DNA of 13,845 bases from Phascolarctobacterium sp. (GTDB taxonomy: Bacteria; Bacillota; Negativicutes; Acidaminococcales; Acidaminococcaceae): NCBI GenBank assembly GCA_024405645.1, contig JAKSOJ010000011.1, forward strand, positions 1 to 13,845, read 5' to 3'. The notes beneath the pieces were generated by a model. It searched no databases, was not told the origin of the DNA, and saw only the letters and a list, made by a program, of their open reading frames with translations. The number at the start of each line of letters is the position of its first letter. Position 1 is the stretch's first letter. Both the position numbers and the translations under genes were made by a program. Shown here in pieces: positions 1 to 6,492 of this stretch.

Positions 1-53
1 ATAGTAAAGATTTGCGTTTAGAAAGAAACTTGCAAGAATCGAATTCAAAATAA
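1..53 (+). CDS. Possible 3' end of a rightward gene (5' end outside window)
   Basis: The third forward frame is open from base 3 to a TAA at 51-53 and encodes a short polar tail ending in ERNLQESNSK. The other two forward frames stop by base 21. A strong hairpin terminator begins 4 bases after this stop, which is what a real gene end would look like. Only 16 residues are visible, so no function can be given. An alternative is that the terminator serves only the leftward operon and this frame is open by chance. Confidence 0.4.
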   Translation, partial: SKDLRLERNLQESNSK

Positions 54-56
54 CAG

Positions 57-108
57 AAAAAGGCCATGGGAACAGTACTAAAATGTACCGACCCCATGGT
101 CTTTTTTT
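57..108. terminator. Bidirectional intrinsic terminator between convergent genes
   Basis: Bases 57-70 pair with 93-106 (14 pairs with one G-T wobble), and GTAC at 75-78 pairs with GTAC at 85-88 inside the loop. The stem is A-rich on its left and followed by a run of seven T on its right, so it can stop transcription both ways. It sits just past the partial rightward gene and 35 bases beyond the stop of the leftward carrier gene. Confidence 0.85.
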
Positions 109-142
109 ATTACAATATAGTATAAACCAAATTTCTAACTTA

Positions 143-1558
143 TTATACTGGACCAAGTTTGATTGCTGTTGCATAGGTCAAGAAGCAGAATGCTAAAATC
201 CACCAAACTGCAATCAAAGGCAGAATAAAACGCAACCATTTTTTGTATGGAACGTTTGCCATCGCCAGATAGGACATGGTAGCACCAGATGCAGGAGTAA
301 TGCAGTTGGTAAATGCATCACCAAAAGTAAATGCGAATACTGCAGTTTGACGAGTAACGCCAACGATATCAGCAAGAGGAGCCATAATAGGCATAGAGAT
401 TGCTGCTTGACCGGAGCTAGAAGGTACTAACAGGTTAAAGCAGTCTTGGATGATGAACATACCAAAGGCGATAATGGAGGACGGGAATACATCAAGCATG
501 CCTGCTAAAGTATGAATAATGGTATCCATAATCTTTGCATTATCAAGAAGAATAGTTGCAGCTTTACACATAGCAACAGCCAAGCAAGGCATCATCATAC
601 CTTTACAGCCATTGAGGAAAGCATCGCAAATATCATTGGGTTTCAGACCGCAAATAACGCCAGACAAAGCACCCATGATCAGGAACATAGCGGAAATTTC
701 GTTCATATAGAAATCGTATTTCAGAACGCCAAAGATAATGCCCACAAAGTTCAAGCCAAGAAGAGCCAGGCAAATAGATTGACGAGTAGTCAGAGGAGGA
801 ACATTTTCTAAATCAACAGTTTTTTCTTTTGCTTGGTCGATTTCATAAACAGGACTGGATTCAGGATTGTTCTTAACCTTGTATGCGTGGTACATAACGA
901 ACGCAATATTAGCAGCCAAGAGAATGATGAAAATACCAATACGATAAGGCAAGCCGGAGAAAATAGGTACGCCAGCGATACCTTGTGCAACACCTACGGA
1001 GAAAGGTTGAGTACAACCTGCGCCATAACCTGCAGCTACAGAACAGAAAAGCATACCTAATGCAGTTAAGCTATCAAAGCCCAAAGCCAAGGCAACGCTA
1101 ACAACTAACGGAGTGAATGCCAAATATTCTTCGTTGCAACCTGCCAAGGTAGAGAATGTAGCCAAGGTTGTCATCAATACAGGAATGAGCAACAAAGCAT
1201 TGTTGCGAAGTTTTTTAACCAAGGTAGAAAGGCCTGCAACGATAGCACCAGTTTTTTCCAAAATACCTAAAGACCCACCTACCATAAACAAGAAAGCAAT
1301 AATACTGATACCACCTTTAAAGCCTTTGTTAATAGAAGTAAAGAAATCCATAAAACCAGTGGGTTTGGAAGCTACATAATGGAAGGTTGCAGGATTTACA
1401 ACCATTCTACCGGTATGAGCATCTTTTACGCGATCATACACGCCTGCCGGAATTACATAACTAGCTAAAGCACAGAGCAAAATAACACATACAAGAATAA
1501 TAATGGGACTTGGAGCCTTAAAGGCTTTTACTTCTTTCTCTTCGTTTTTCTTAGACAT
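143..1558 (-). CDS. YfcC-family membrane carrier (DcuC/AbgT-like superfamily)
   Basis: A 471-residue polytopic inner-membrane carrier of the YfcC family (C4-dicarboxylate anaerobic carrier superfamily), with about a dozen hydrophobic segments. Family marks include the stretch around TLAGCNEEYLAFTPLV, the FSVGVAQGIAGVPIFSG motif, and the C-terminal LVPSSSGQAAISMPIMAPL and GDAFTNCITPASGA repeats, which resemble the paired re-entrant loops of ion-coupled carriers. The start is ATG at 1558, placed 7 bases after GGAGAG (1566-1571); an in-frame TTG at 1573 overlaps that ribosome site and is rejected. It begins 15 bases after the M20 peptidase gene, so the two are surely cotranscribed. Members are annotated as basic amino acid, dicarboxylate or peptide carriers, and the substrate cannot be told from sequence. 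The peptidase neighbour suggests a dipeptide or an N-acylated amino acid. Confidence 0.88.
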   Translation of the reverse strand: MSKKNEEKEVKAFKAPSPIIILVCVILLCALASYVIPAGVYDRVKDAHTGRMVVNPATFHYVASKPTGFMDFFTSINKGFKGGISIIAFLFMVGGSLGILEKTGAIVAGLSTLVKKLRNNALLLIPVLMTTLATFSTLAGCNEEYLAFTPLVVSVALALGFDSLTALGMLFCSVAAGYGAGCTQPFSVGVAQGIAGVPIFSGLPYRIGIFIILLAANIAFVMYHAYKVKNNPESSPVYEIDQAKEKTVDLENVPPLTTRQSICLALLGLNFVGIIFGVLKYDFYMNEISAMFLIMGALSGVICGLKPNDICDAFLNGCKGMMMPCLAVAMCKAATILLDNAKIMDTIIHTLAGMLDVFPSSIIAFGMFIIQDCFNLLVPSSSGQAAISMPIMAPLADIVGVTRQTAVFAFTFGDAFTNCITPASGATMSYLAMANVPYKKWLRFILPLIAVWWILAFCFLTYATAIKLGPV

Positions 1559-1573
1559 AATTTTTCTCTCCAA

Positions 1574-2755
1574 TTAAGCAAATTTTTCTATATAGTCCTG
1601 AATTTCTAAGCAGCAAACCAATGCAACCTCAAAACGTTCAAAGAAACTATCTACCAACGCAAGTTCGTTCATAGTATGGTTTCCAGAACCACGTCCACCC
1701 ATGGAACAAACAGTAGGAACTCCCACTGCCCCAATATAGGATGCGTCAGACATGCCGCCAACATAGATAGGTTTAAAGGGTTCCATGCCAAGTTTTTCTG
1801 CTTTGGTATTGATATAAGCAAGCAATTTATGATTAGCTTCAGTTTCTTCAAAAGCAGGCATAGGAGCTACAAATTCAACATCAGTTGTAGTTCCATCAAC
1901 AAAGGTTTGCTTGGCAATTTCCCGAATTTGCTTTTTAACATAATCCATATGCTCAAGCTTTGCGTAACGAATATCCAATTCGGCATAGCAATAATCTGGA
2001 ACGGAATTAGAAACCATACCGCCTTTTATAACACCAGTACTAACGGTTAAGCCTTCATCATATTTAGTCAAGCCCTGAATCAAAGGTAACTTTTGAGCCA
2101 TTTCGATAATTGCATTTCTACCTGTTAAGTAATCGTTGCCTGCGTGAGCAGCTACGCCATGAACTGTAAGGTGGCAATCCATTCCACCCTTGCGTCCAAC
2201 AGTAAGACAATTATCCATACGGCCTGTCTCCATATTAAAGCAGCACAGTGAGCCTTTAGCTTCGCTCATGAGAATTTCATCAGCAGTGCTCTTTACATGG
2301 GAGATTTCTTCATCAGGAACAAAAACAACCTTTACGCGACGTTCCTTAAAGCCAAAATGCTTTAAGGCAACAAAAAGGAAGAATGTTTCTGCAACACCCT
2401 GTTTCATGTCACATACACCTGGCCCATGAGCAATACCATCCTTTATGTAAAAAGGATCCTTAGGATAGCTACCATCAGGAAAGACAGTATCGCAGTGGCC
2501 AGTAAAAAGAATGGGAGCTCCTTCAACATCAGGATTGAGCTCAGCTATTAAAACATTAGCTCCTCCATTGGTATCAACCAAGCGACAGGAAATTTCCTCT
2601 TGGTCGAAATGCTTTTTGAGAAAGTTCATAACACGATTAACATTGTCAATTTCATAAGATCCACCTTGAATATTAACAAGACTTTCCCAAAACAGGAGCA
2701 TTTCATGACGATTCTTTTCTATGAAAAGTTTTATTGCATCTAAATCAATTTTCAT
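1574..2755 (-). CDS. M20-family metallopeptidase (carboxypeptidase G2/ArgE-like)
   Basis: A 393-residue cytoplasmic zinc hydrolase with no signal peptide, cleaving a C-terminal amino acid or an N-acyl group from a small substrate. All the M20 landmarks are visible: GHCDTVFPDG with the first metal His near residue 87, GPGVCDMKQG with the bridging Asp near 116, the catalytic base and ligand pair in PDEE near 149-150, NMETGR with Glu near 176, and the last His in GNHTMNE near 360. The dimerisation (lid) domain lies between about 185 and 300. Start: ATG at 2755, 7 bases after AAGGGG; GTG at 2761 lies right against that ribosome site and is less likely. It is first in the operon with the YfcC-type carrier. 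ArgE, DapE, PepT-like and carboxypeptidase G2 activities are all possible; the HCDTVFP form resembles the G2 branch. Confidence 0.9.
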   Translation of the reverse strand: MKIDLDAIKLFIEKNRHEMLLFWESLVNIQGGSYEIDNVNRVMNFLKKHFDQEEISCRLVDTNGGANVLIAELNPDVEGAPILFTGHCDTVFPDGSYPKDPFYIKDGIAHGPGVCDMKQGVAETFFLFVALKHFGFKERRVKVVFVPDEEISHVKSTADEILMSEAKGSLCCFNMETGRMDNCLTVGRKGGMDCHLTVHGVAAHAGNDYLTGRNAIIEMAQKLPLIQGLTKYDEGLTVSTGVIKGGMVSNSVPDYCYAELDIRYAKLEHMDYVKKQIREIAKQTFVDGTTTDVEFVAPMPAFEETEANHKLLAYINTKAEKLGMEPFKPIYVGGMSDASYIGAVGVPTVCSMGGRGSGNHTMNELALVDSFFERFEVALVCCLEIQDYIEKFA

Positions 2756-2825
2756 AGACACACCCCTTGCTTTATTAGAATTGTCGTATTTATTTTAAAT
2801 ACTCAGAATTCTTATATTATTTAGC

Positions 2826-2855
2826 ATTTTACCTAATTAAAGTAAAAACTGTCAA
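2826..2855 (-). promoter_or_regulatory. Sigma-A-type promoter of the M20 peptidase-carrier operon
   Basis: On the minus strand a perfect -35 TTGACA (2850-2855) is followed after 18 bases by -10 TAAAAT (2826-2831). The predicted start near 2819 gives a leader of about 65 bases before the ATG at 2755. No riboswitch fold is evident in that leader. Confidence 0.75.
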
Positions 2856-2894
2856 CCTGCTTTATTACAACTAAGGCAAAAGTTAACAGTTTCA

Positions 2895-2940
2895 AGAAAA
2901 ATTTAAAGAGCAAAGAGAAAATATGTTTCCCTTTGCTCTT
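2895..2940 (-). terminator. Intrinsic terminator after the EamA gene
   Basis: Bases 2906-2915 pair perfectly with 2931-2940 (10 pairs), with four more pairs after one mismatch. On the minus strand the hairpin is followed by a T-rich run at about 2895-2905. It lies 53 bases past the permease stop codon and upstream of the next operon's promoter, so it insulates the two units. Confidence 0.8.
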
Positions 2941-2992
2941 ATATTGTTTTATTAAAAAGACCTTTTTTATGCGACATTCCCTGGACTTCTGA

Positions 2993-3856
2993 TTATTTTC
3001 TACCTAAATTCAACTCTCCAAGCATAGCTCCTCCAATGATTAGCACTGCTCCAATAACTTGTATGGTGGTCATTACTTCATTTAAAAACAACGCCGAAAA
3101 TATAAGTGCAGATACAGGATCAAGATAACTAATGAGAGCTACAGATTGCCCAGATAATTTTTGTAAGCCCGAAAAATAAAACAGATACGCAAGACCTGTA
3201 TTCACAAAGCCTAACACTGCAATATAGGGCCAATCATTAGACGATATGCTAGGAACACCAACAGTACACAGTGTATAAATCAACACAACAACAAAGGCTA
3301 TGTCTAATTCAATCGCTGCTGTTTGCATTCCATTAGTATGAGTAATGCGCTTGTTGAACACAATCAAAGTCGCATAAAAAAGTGCGGAGATAATTGCAGC
3401 CAAGAGCCCCAAAGAATTCATACCTGTTACAACAATACTTCCGCTTATGCAAATAAGACCAATGGCCACGATAAGAACGGATAATGATTTTATTCCCGTC
3501 AACTTTTCACGGAACAGGATTGGTGAAAATAATAGTACGAGAATTGGTCCAACATAATAAATTAATGTGGCAAGACTAACGTTCAAAAGTCCATAAGCTG
3601 CAAAAAGAGCAACCCAGTTAAAACCAAGAGCACTTCCTCCTAAAAAGAGTGCTAACCCATCTTCTTTTAGACTCTTTTTATCAAAGCCTCCTCGAGACAG
3701 TACCAAAGTTGTCAACAATGCCCCGCCAAGAATCGTACGCATCAAAACAGTTTGGCTGCTTGCTAAAGAGATATGGGAAACAAAAATTCCATTTGTACCA
3801 AAAATCAATAGCGATAGGATATACATCCCATACGCAAGGACCTTATTATCGTTCAA
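2993..3856 (-). CDS. EamA/DMT-superfamily permease
   Basis: A 287-residue inner-membrane protein with about ten hydrophobic segments in two homologous halves, as in the EamA (DUF6) branch of drug/metabolite transporters. Each half is close to 140 residues; the second half contains the usual LISYLDPVSALIFSALFLNE element. These proteins mostly export amino acids, metabolites or drugs, and the substrate cannot be read here. No in-frame ATG exists before residue 12, so the start is a TTG at 3856, with GGAG 11 bases upstream, a somewhat loose fit that suggests modest translation. It begins 49 bases after the thioesterase gene on the same strand, with no terminator between them, so the two are likely cotranscribed. 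A start at the ATG of residue 12 would remove part of the first membrane segment and lacks a ribosome site. Confidence 0.85.
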   Translation of the reverse strand: MNDNKVLAYGMYILSLLIFGTNGIFVSHISLASSQTVLMRTILGGALLTTLVLSRGGFDKKSLKEDGLALFLGGSALGFNWVALFAAYGLLNVSLATLIYYVGPILVLLFSPILFREKLTGIKSLSVLIVAIGLICISGSIVVTGMNSLGLLAAIISALFYATLIVFNKRITHTNGMQTAAIELDIAFVVVLIYTLCTVGVPSISSNDWPYIAVLGFVNTGLAYLFYFSGLQKLSGQSVALISYLDPVSALIFSALFLNEVMTTIQVIGAVLIIGGAMLGELNLGRK

Positions 3857-3905
3857 TTCAGTATTTACTCCAGTTCTCTAAAATAAGCCTACTCTATGTT
3901 CAGCG

Positions 3906-4319
3906 CTAGGCCCTATTTCGCAATACATAAAAGCTACCTGTGGCAGAAGCATATAAAGTGCCCTGGTCGTCATAGCATTTTGCTTCCGTAACCATGACAG
4001 ACATGCCGGAATGCAGAATATTAGCACTTGCATAGACAGTAGTACCAATTCTTGGTCCACGAATAAAATTAACATTAAGATTGCTAGTAACAACGTTCTT
4101 GCCGAAGATAATACAACTCAGACCCATAACAGTATCTAAAAGGCCACTCAAGGCGCCTCCATGAGCAATGCCATGCCTATTACTGACCTCGGGCGTTATC
4201 TTCATGGAAAGAACCAATTTATTGTTCTCAAAGCTAACAAACTCTATACCACAATGTCTGCGGAAACCTATCTCATCACAACGTTCTTCTAAAAATTCTA
4301 TTATTTCCTCTTTAGTCAT
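3906..4319 (-). CDS. PaaI-family hotdog-fold thioesterase
   Basis: A 137-residue cytoplasmic protein, the usual size for a single hotdog-fold acyl-CoA thioesterase. The family signature HGIAHGGALSGLLDTVMG lies near residues 49-66, and the second half has the expected strand pattern (NLNVNFIRGPRIGTTVYA). These enzymes hydrolyse the thioester of small acyl- or aryl-CoA compounds as tetramers. The ATG at 4319 directly follows an in-frame TAA, so no earlier start is possible. The ribosome site is weak (GGATTAAAG). It leads a probable two-gene unit with the EamA permease. Hydrolysis of a CoA ester followed by export of the acid is an attractive reading, but the sequence does not prove it. Confidence 0.85.
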   Translation of the reverse strand: MTKEEIIEFLEERCDEIGFRRHCGIEFVSFENNKLVLSMKITPEVSNRHGIAHGGALSGLLDTVMGLSCIIFGKNVVTSNLNVNFIRGPRIGTTVYASANILHSGMSVMVTEAKCYDDQGTLYASATGSFYVLRNRA

Positions 4320-4366
4320 TTACTTTAATCCAATCACGCCATCATCCTGGCAAATATTTTAGGGAA

Positions 4367-4375
4367 ATTGTACCA
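4367..4375 (-). promoter_or_regulatory. Extended -10 promoter for the thioesterase-permease unit
   Basis: On the minus strand TGGTACAAT gives a TGn extension and a -10 TACAAT (4367-4372). No good -35 lies 17 bases upstream, which is acceptable for extended -10 promoters. The predicted leader is about 40 bases. It sits 25 bases past the gltS terminator hairpin. Confidence 0.45.
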
Positions 4376-4384
4376 TATTTATAA

Positions 4385-4429
4385 AGTAAAAGAAATATAA
4401 AACTGCTAGGCTTTTTTACCCAGCAGTTT
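4385..4429 (-). terminator. Intrinsic terminator of gltS
   Basis: Bases 4400-4407 pair with 4422-4429, then after an A/C mismatch two further G-C pairs close a seven- to eight-base loop. The minus-strand tail is T-rich (TTTTATATTTCTTTTA). It begins 6 bases after the gltS stop codon. Confidence 0.8.
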
Positions 4430-4434
4430 CACAT

Positions 4435-5655
4435 CTATTTCAGACAATTCATAAATAAAACAATAACAGAAGCATTAATTCCATCTACCATGCTACCAAT
4501 AATGGGAACTAGCAAAAACGGCATGGCAGCTACGCCAAATTGCTTAGTAATAGACTGCATATTGGCCATTGCAGTAGGAATGGCACCCAAACCAAAGCCA
4601 CATACAGCAGCAGATATCAAGGCTGCATTGTAATTCTTGCCCAACACTCTAAAGACAACGAAATACGAATAGATGCTGATAAATGTCATCTGCGCTAATG
4701 CGATAATAGCGATAGGTCCTAAAAGACCCTTCAGTTCCCAAATATTCAAGGCCATCAAAGTCATGGAAAGGAAAATATTTAAGGCAAGATCTGCGAAAAG
4801 AGCAATTTCTTGAGCAGGAATACGGAAAAAACTTTTTACATCGCTGCTTTCCAAATTGCGGATAATTGCCGCGATAATAATGCTTCCCAAGTACGGAGGA
4901 ACCATAATCCCATACATTTTTACAATGTCAGAGATAACTGAACCTATGCCCATGCAAAAAAGCAAAATACTAAAGGCTTTCATGAATCTTGGACCAGTTG
5001 TGTGCACTTCTAATTCATTTTCATCAGCAACAGTAGTATCACAGTTATCGTCAGCCGTAAATTCTTCTTTTATAGAGCGCCCTCTTAATTTATACTTGGC
5101 GATTAATCTACCAGCTACAGGACCACCAACTAAGCCGCCCATAATTAGACCAAAGGTGGACATAGTCATCGCCGTAGCTAAAGCGCCACGAACGCCGATT
5201 TCTTCCAGCATTGGTCCAAAAACTCCGGCACTGCCATGACCACCAACCAATGGCATGGACCCAGTACACAATCCCAAAAGAGCATTTTGCCCCAAAGCCT
5301 TTGTAATAGCAATGCTTAACACATTTTGCAGAACAATGAGAATTCCGCAAACAATGCCTAATCTAACTAATGCATTGCCACCAATACGCATATTCTTAAT
5401 ACTAGCTCCAAAACCAACGCTAGTAAAAAACATCGTCATAAAGAAAAATTGTAAAACCTTGTCAAAGGTAATCTCTACAATGCCCAAATGGAACAGAAAA
5501 AACTTTATAAATGCAAAAGTCAGTCCACCCACTACCGCTTCTGGAATGCAGAAATCCTTAAGGAAACGAACTCTATCTTTGACCCACACGCCAAAATAAT
5601 AGCAAAGAGCTGCAATTGTACCTGCGAGCATAAAGTTTAAATGTAAATGAAGCAT
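4435..5655 (-). CDS. gltS: Sodium/glutamate symporter GltS
   Basis: A 406-residue inner-membrane sodium-coupled glutamate importer, full length for the family. The two inverted halves each carry the signature pore loop: GGHGSAGVFGP near residues 138-148 and GFGLGAIPTAMANM near 353-366. The central charged loop (about 185-225) separates the halves. ATG at 5655 is preceded by GAGGAG (5667-5672) at a spacing of 11; a second ATG at residue 9 has no ribosome site. It is a single-gene unit, with its own hairpin at 4400-4429 and a candidate promoter in the 348-bp spacer to the right. Glutamate uptake fits an amino-acid-using anaerobe, but no catabolic genes sit beside it. Confidence 0.95.
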   Translation of the reverse strand: MLHLHLNFMLAGTIAALCYYFGVWVKDRVRFLKDFCIPEAVVGGLTFAFIKFFLFHLGIVEITFDKVLQFFFMTMFFTSVGFGASIKNMRIGGNALVRLGIVCGILIVLQNVLSIAITKALGQNALLGLCTGSMPLVGGHGSAGVFGPMLEEIGVRGALATAMTMSTFGLIMGGLVGGPVAGRLIAKYKLRGRSIKEEFTADDNCDTTVADENELEVHTTGPRFMKAFSILLFCMGIGSVISDIVKMYGIMVPPYLGSIIIAAIIRNLESSDVKSFFRIPAQEIALFADLALNIFLSMTLMALNIWELKGLLGPIAIIALAQMTFISIYSYFVVFRVLGKNYNAALISAAVCGFGLGAIPTAMANMQSITKQFGVAAMPFLLVPIIGSMVDGINASVIVLFMNCLK

Positions 5656-5707
5656 TTTTAGGAAAGCTCCTCATCATATAGAATGAACATACCTATTTAT
5701 TTAGTAT

Positions 5708-5736
5708 AATATAAGTATATACTATTATGCTTACAA
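5708..5736 (-). promoter_or_regulatory. gltS: Candidate gltS promoter
   Basis: On the minus strand TTGTAA (5731-5736) and TATATT (5708-5713) are separated by 17 bases, giving a leader of about 45 bases. The spacer contains the 10-base palindrome AGTATATACT (5714-5723), a possible regulator site. The region is so AT-rich that chance matches to a -10 are common, so this is tentative. Confidence 0.4.
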
Positions 5737-5789
5737 TTAATATCCCTAAATCAAGTACTTTTTTAAATTTATTATATAAATTTACTACA

Positions 5790-5831
5790 TCATCTAAAAG
5801 ACTTCTTGATTCCCTCCCATCTATTAAACAT
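5790..5831 (-). CDS. Possible 13-residue leader peptide upstream of gltS
   Basis: On the minus strand ATG at 5831 is preceded by GGAGA (5841-5845) at about 9 bases and runs 13 codons to TGA, encoding MFNRWEGIKKSFR. A weak promoter-like TATAAA lies just before. It could be a translated leader, or chance, since short frames are frequent in such spacers. It would lie upstream of the preferred gltS promoter, so its transcript would need a second start further right. Confidence 0.15.
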   Translation of the reverse strand: MFNRWEGIKKSFR

Positions 5832-5876
5832 TTTTATACATCTCCACTATTCATAAACAAACTCAATTAAACTATC

Positions 5877-5904
5877 TTGAAAAGCTCTTGCAAAGTGCTA
5901 TAAT
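5877..5904 (+). promoter_or_regulatory. Extended -10 promoter of the universal stress protein gene
   Basis: TTGAAA (5877-5882), a 16-base spacer ending in TGC, and a perfect TATAAT (5899-5904). The TGn element makes this a strong extended -10 promoter. Transcription would start near 5911, giving a leader of about 93 bases before the ATG at 6004, long for a gene of this kind. Confidence 0.8.
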
Positions 5905-6003
5905 GACAGCAGATAGAGAAATTGAACAATTTATTAGGCATATATTCCGCGACCCCGTTTAGAGGCCCAGAATTATAATATATATTATCTGGAGGTGTCG
6001 TTT

Positions 6004-6447
6004 ATGTTTAAGAAAGTATTAGTTCCTATTGATGGTAGTGATCATGCATGGCATGCCCTAAAGAAAGCTTCCGAGCTTTGCAAAAAGTTGGAATGTGAAC
6101 TCGTGGTTTGCACAGTATTAAGTGTTTACCAAGAAATTTCTCCTGGTGCACCACTGGTAAGTGCTCTGCAAATGGAATTGCGAGAAGAACAACACAAGTT
6201 AGAACACAAATTTGATCAAGCTATCTCCCTGGCCAAGGAAAAACTAGCAGATTATCCCTTCCCTGTCGAATATGTACAAGCAGAAGGAGATGCCGCTGAA
6301 GAAATTCTTTGCTTGGCTAAGACTAAACATTGTGATGGTATTATCATCGGAAGCCGTGGTTTAGGAACTCTCAAGGGCTTCTTCTTAGGAAGTGTTAGTA
6401 CCACAGTTGCCCAAGAAGCTGAAGTTCCAGTTCTAATCGTTAAATAA
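6004..6447 (+). CDS. Universal stress protein, UspA family (ATP-binding type)
   Basis: A 147-residue cytoplasmic single-domain Usp. It opens with FKKVLVPIDGSDHA, the first strand and nucleotide-binding loop, and carries the ATP-binding signature G-2X-G-9X-G-S as GSRGLGTLKGFFLGS near residues 116-130, so it belongs to the ATP-binding branch rather than the non-binding UspA type. The start is ATG at 6004, 8 bases after GGAGG (5991-5995); an upstream in-frame GTG at 5995 overlaps the ribosome site and is rejected. It is monocistronic, with a strong promoter and a strong terminator at 6455-6489. Such proteins act as dimers in starvation, redox or metabolic stress; the exact trigger is not visible. 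Confidence 0.92.
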   Translation: MFKKVLVPIDGSDHAWHALKKASELCKKLECELVVCTVLSVYQEISPGAPLVSALQMELREEQHKLEHKFDQAISLAKEKLADYPFPVEYVQAEGDAAEEILCLAKTKHCDGIIIGSRGLGTLKGFFLGSVSTTVAQEAEVPVLIVK

Positions 6448-6454
6448 ATATATT

Positions 6455-6489
6455 AAGAGCTACTAAGCATCTCGCCTAGTAGCTCTTTT
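6455..6489. terminator. Shared terminator between convergent stress protein and iron-sulfur genes
   Basis: An 11-pair perfect stem (6455-6465 with 6477-6487) with an 11-base loop, followed on the plus strand by TTTTAATTT. It starts 7 bases after the stress gene stop and ends just before the leftward gene's stop at 6493, so it probably ends both transcripts, though the T-run is better on the plus side. Confidence 0.85.
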
Positions 6490-6492
6490 AAT

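Larger units (their letters stand above)
5656..6003. other. Divergent intergenic region between gltS and the stress protein gene
   Basis: This 348-bp gap holds the outward promoters of both flanking genes, a possible 13-codon reading frame at 5790-5831 on the minus strand, and a GC-richer island around 5947-5970 in otherwise AT-rich sequence. No tRNA, known riboswitch or mobile element is recognisable. Confidence 0.6.

Noticed and set aside
5941..6000. GC-richer island as a tRNA or known riboswitch
   Set aside because: No cloverleaf, conserved T-loop or known aptamer core can be built from it.
5995..6003. GTG start three codons before the stress protein ATG
   Set aside because: The GTG overlaps the GGAGG ribosome site, which is ideally spaced for the ATG at 6004, and Usp proteins normally begin with a hydrophobic strand right after the Met.
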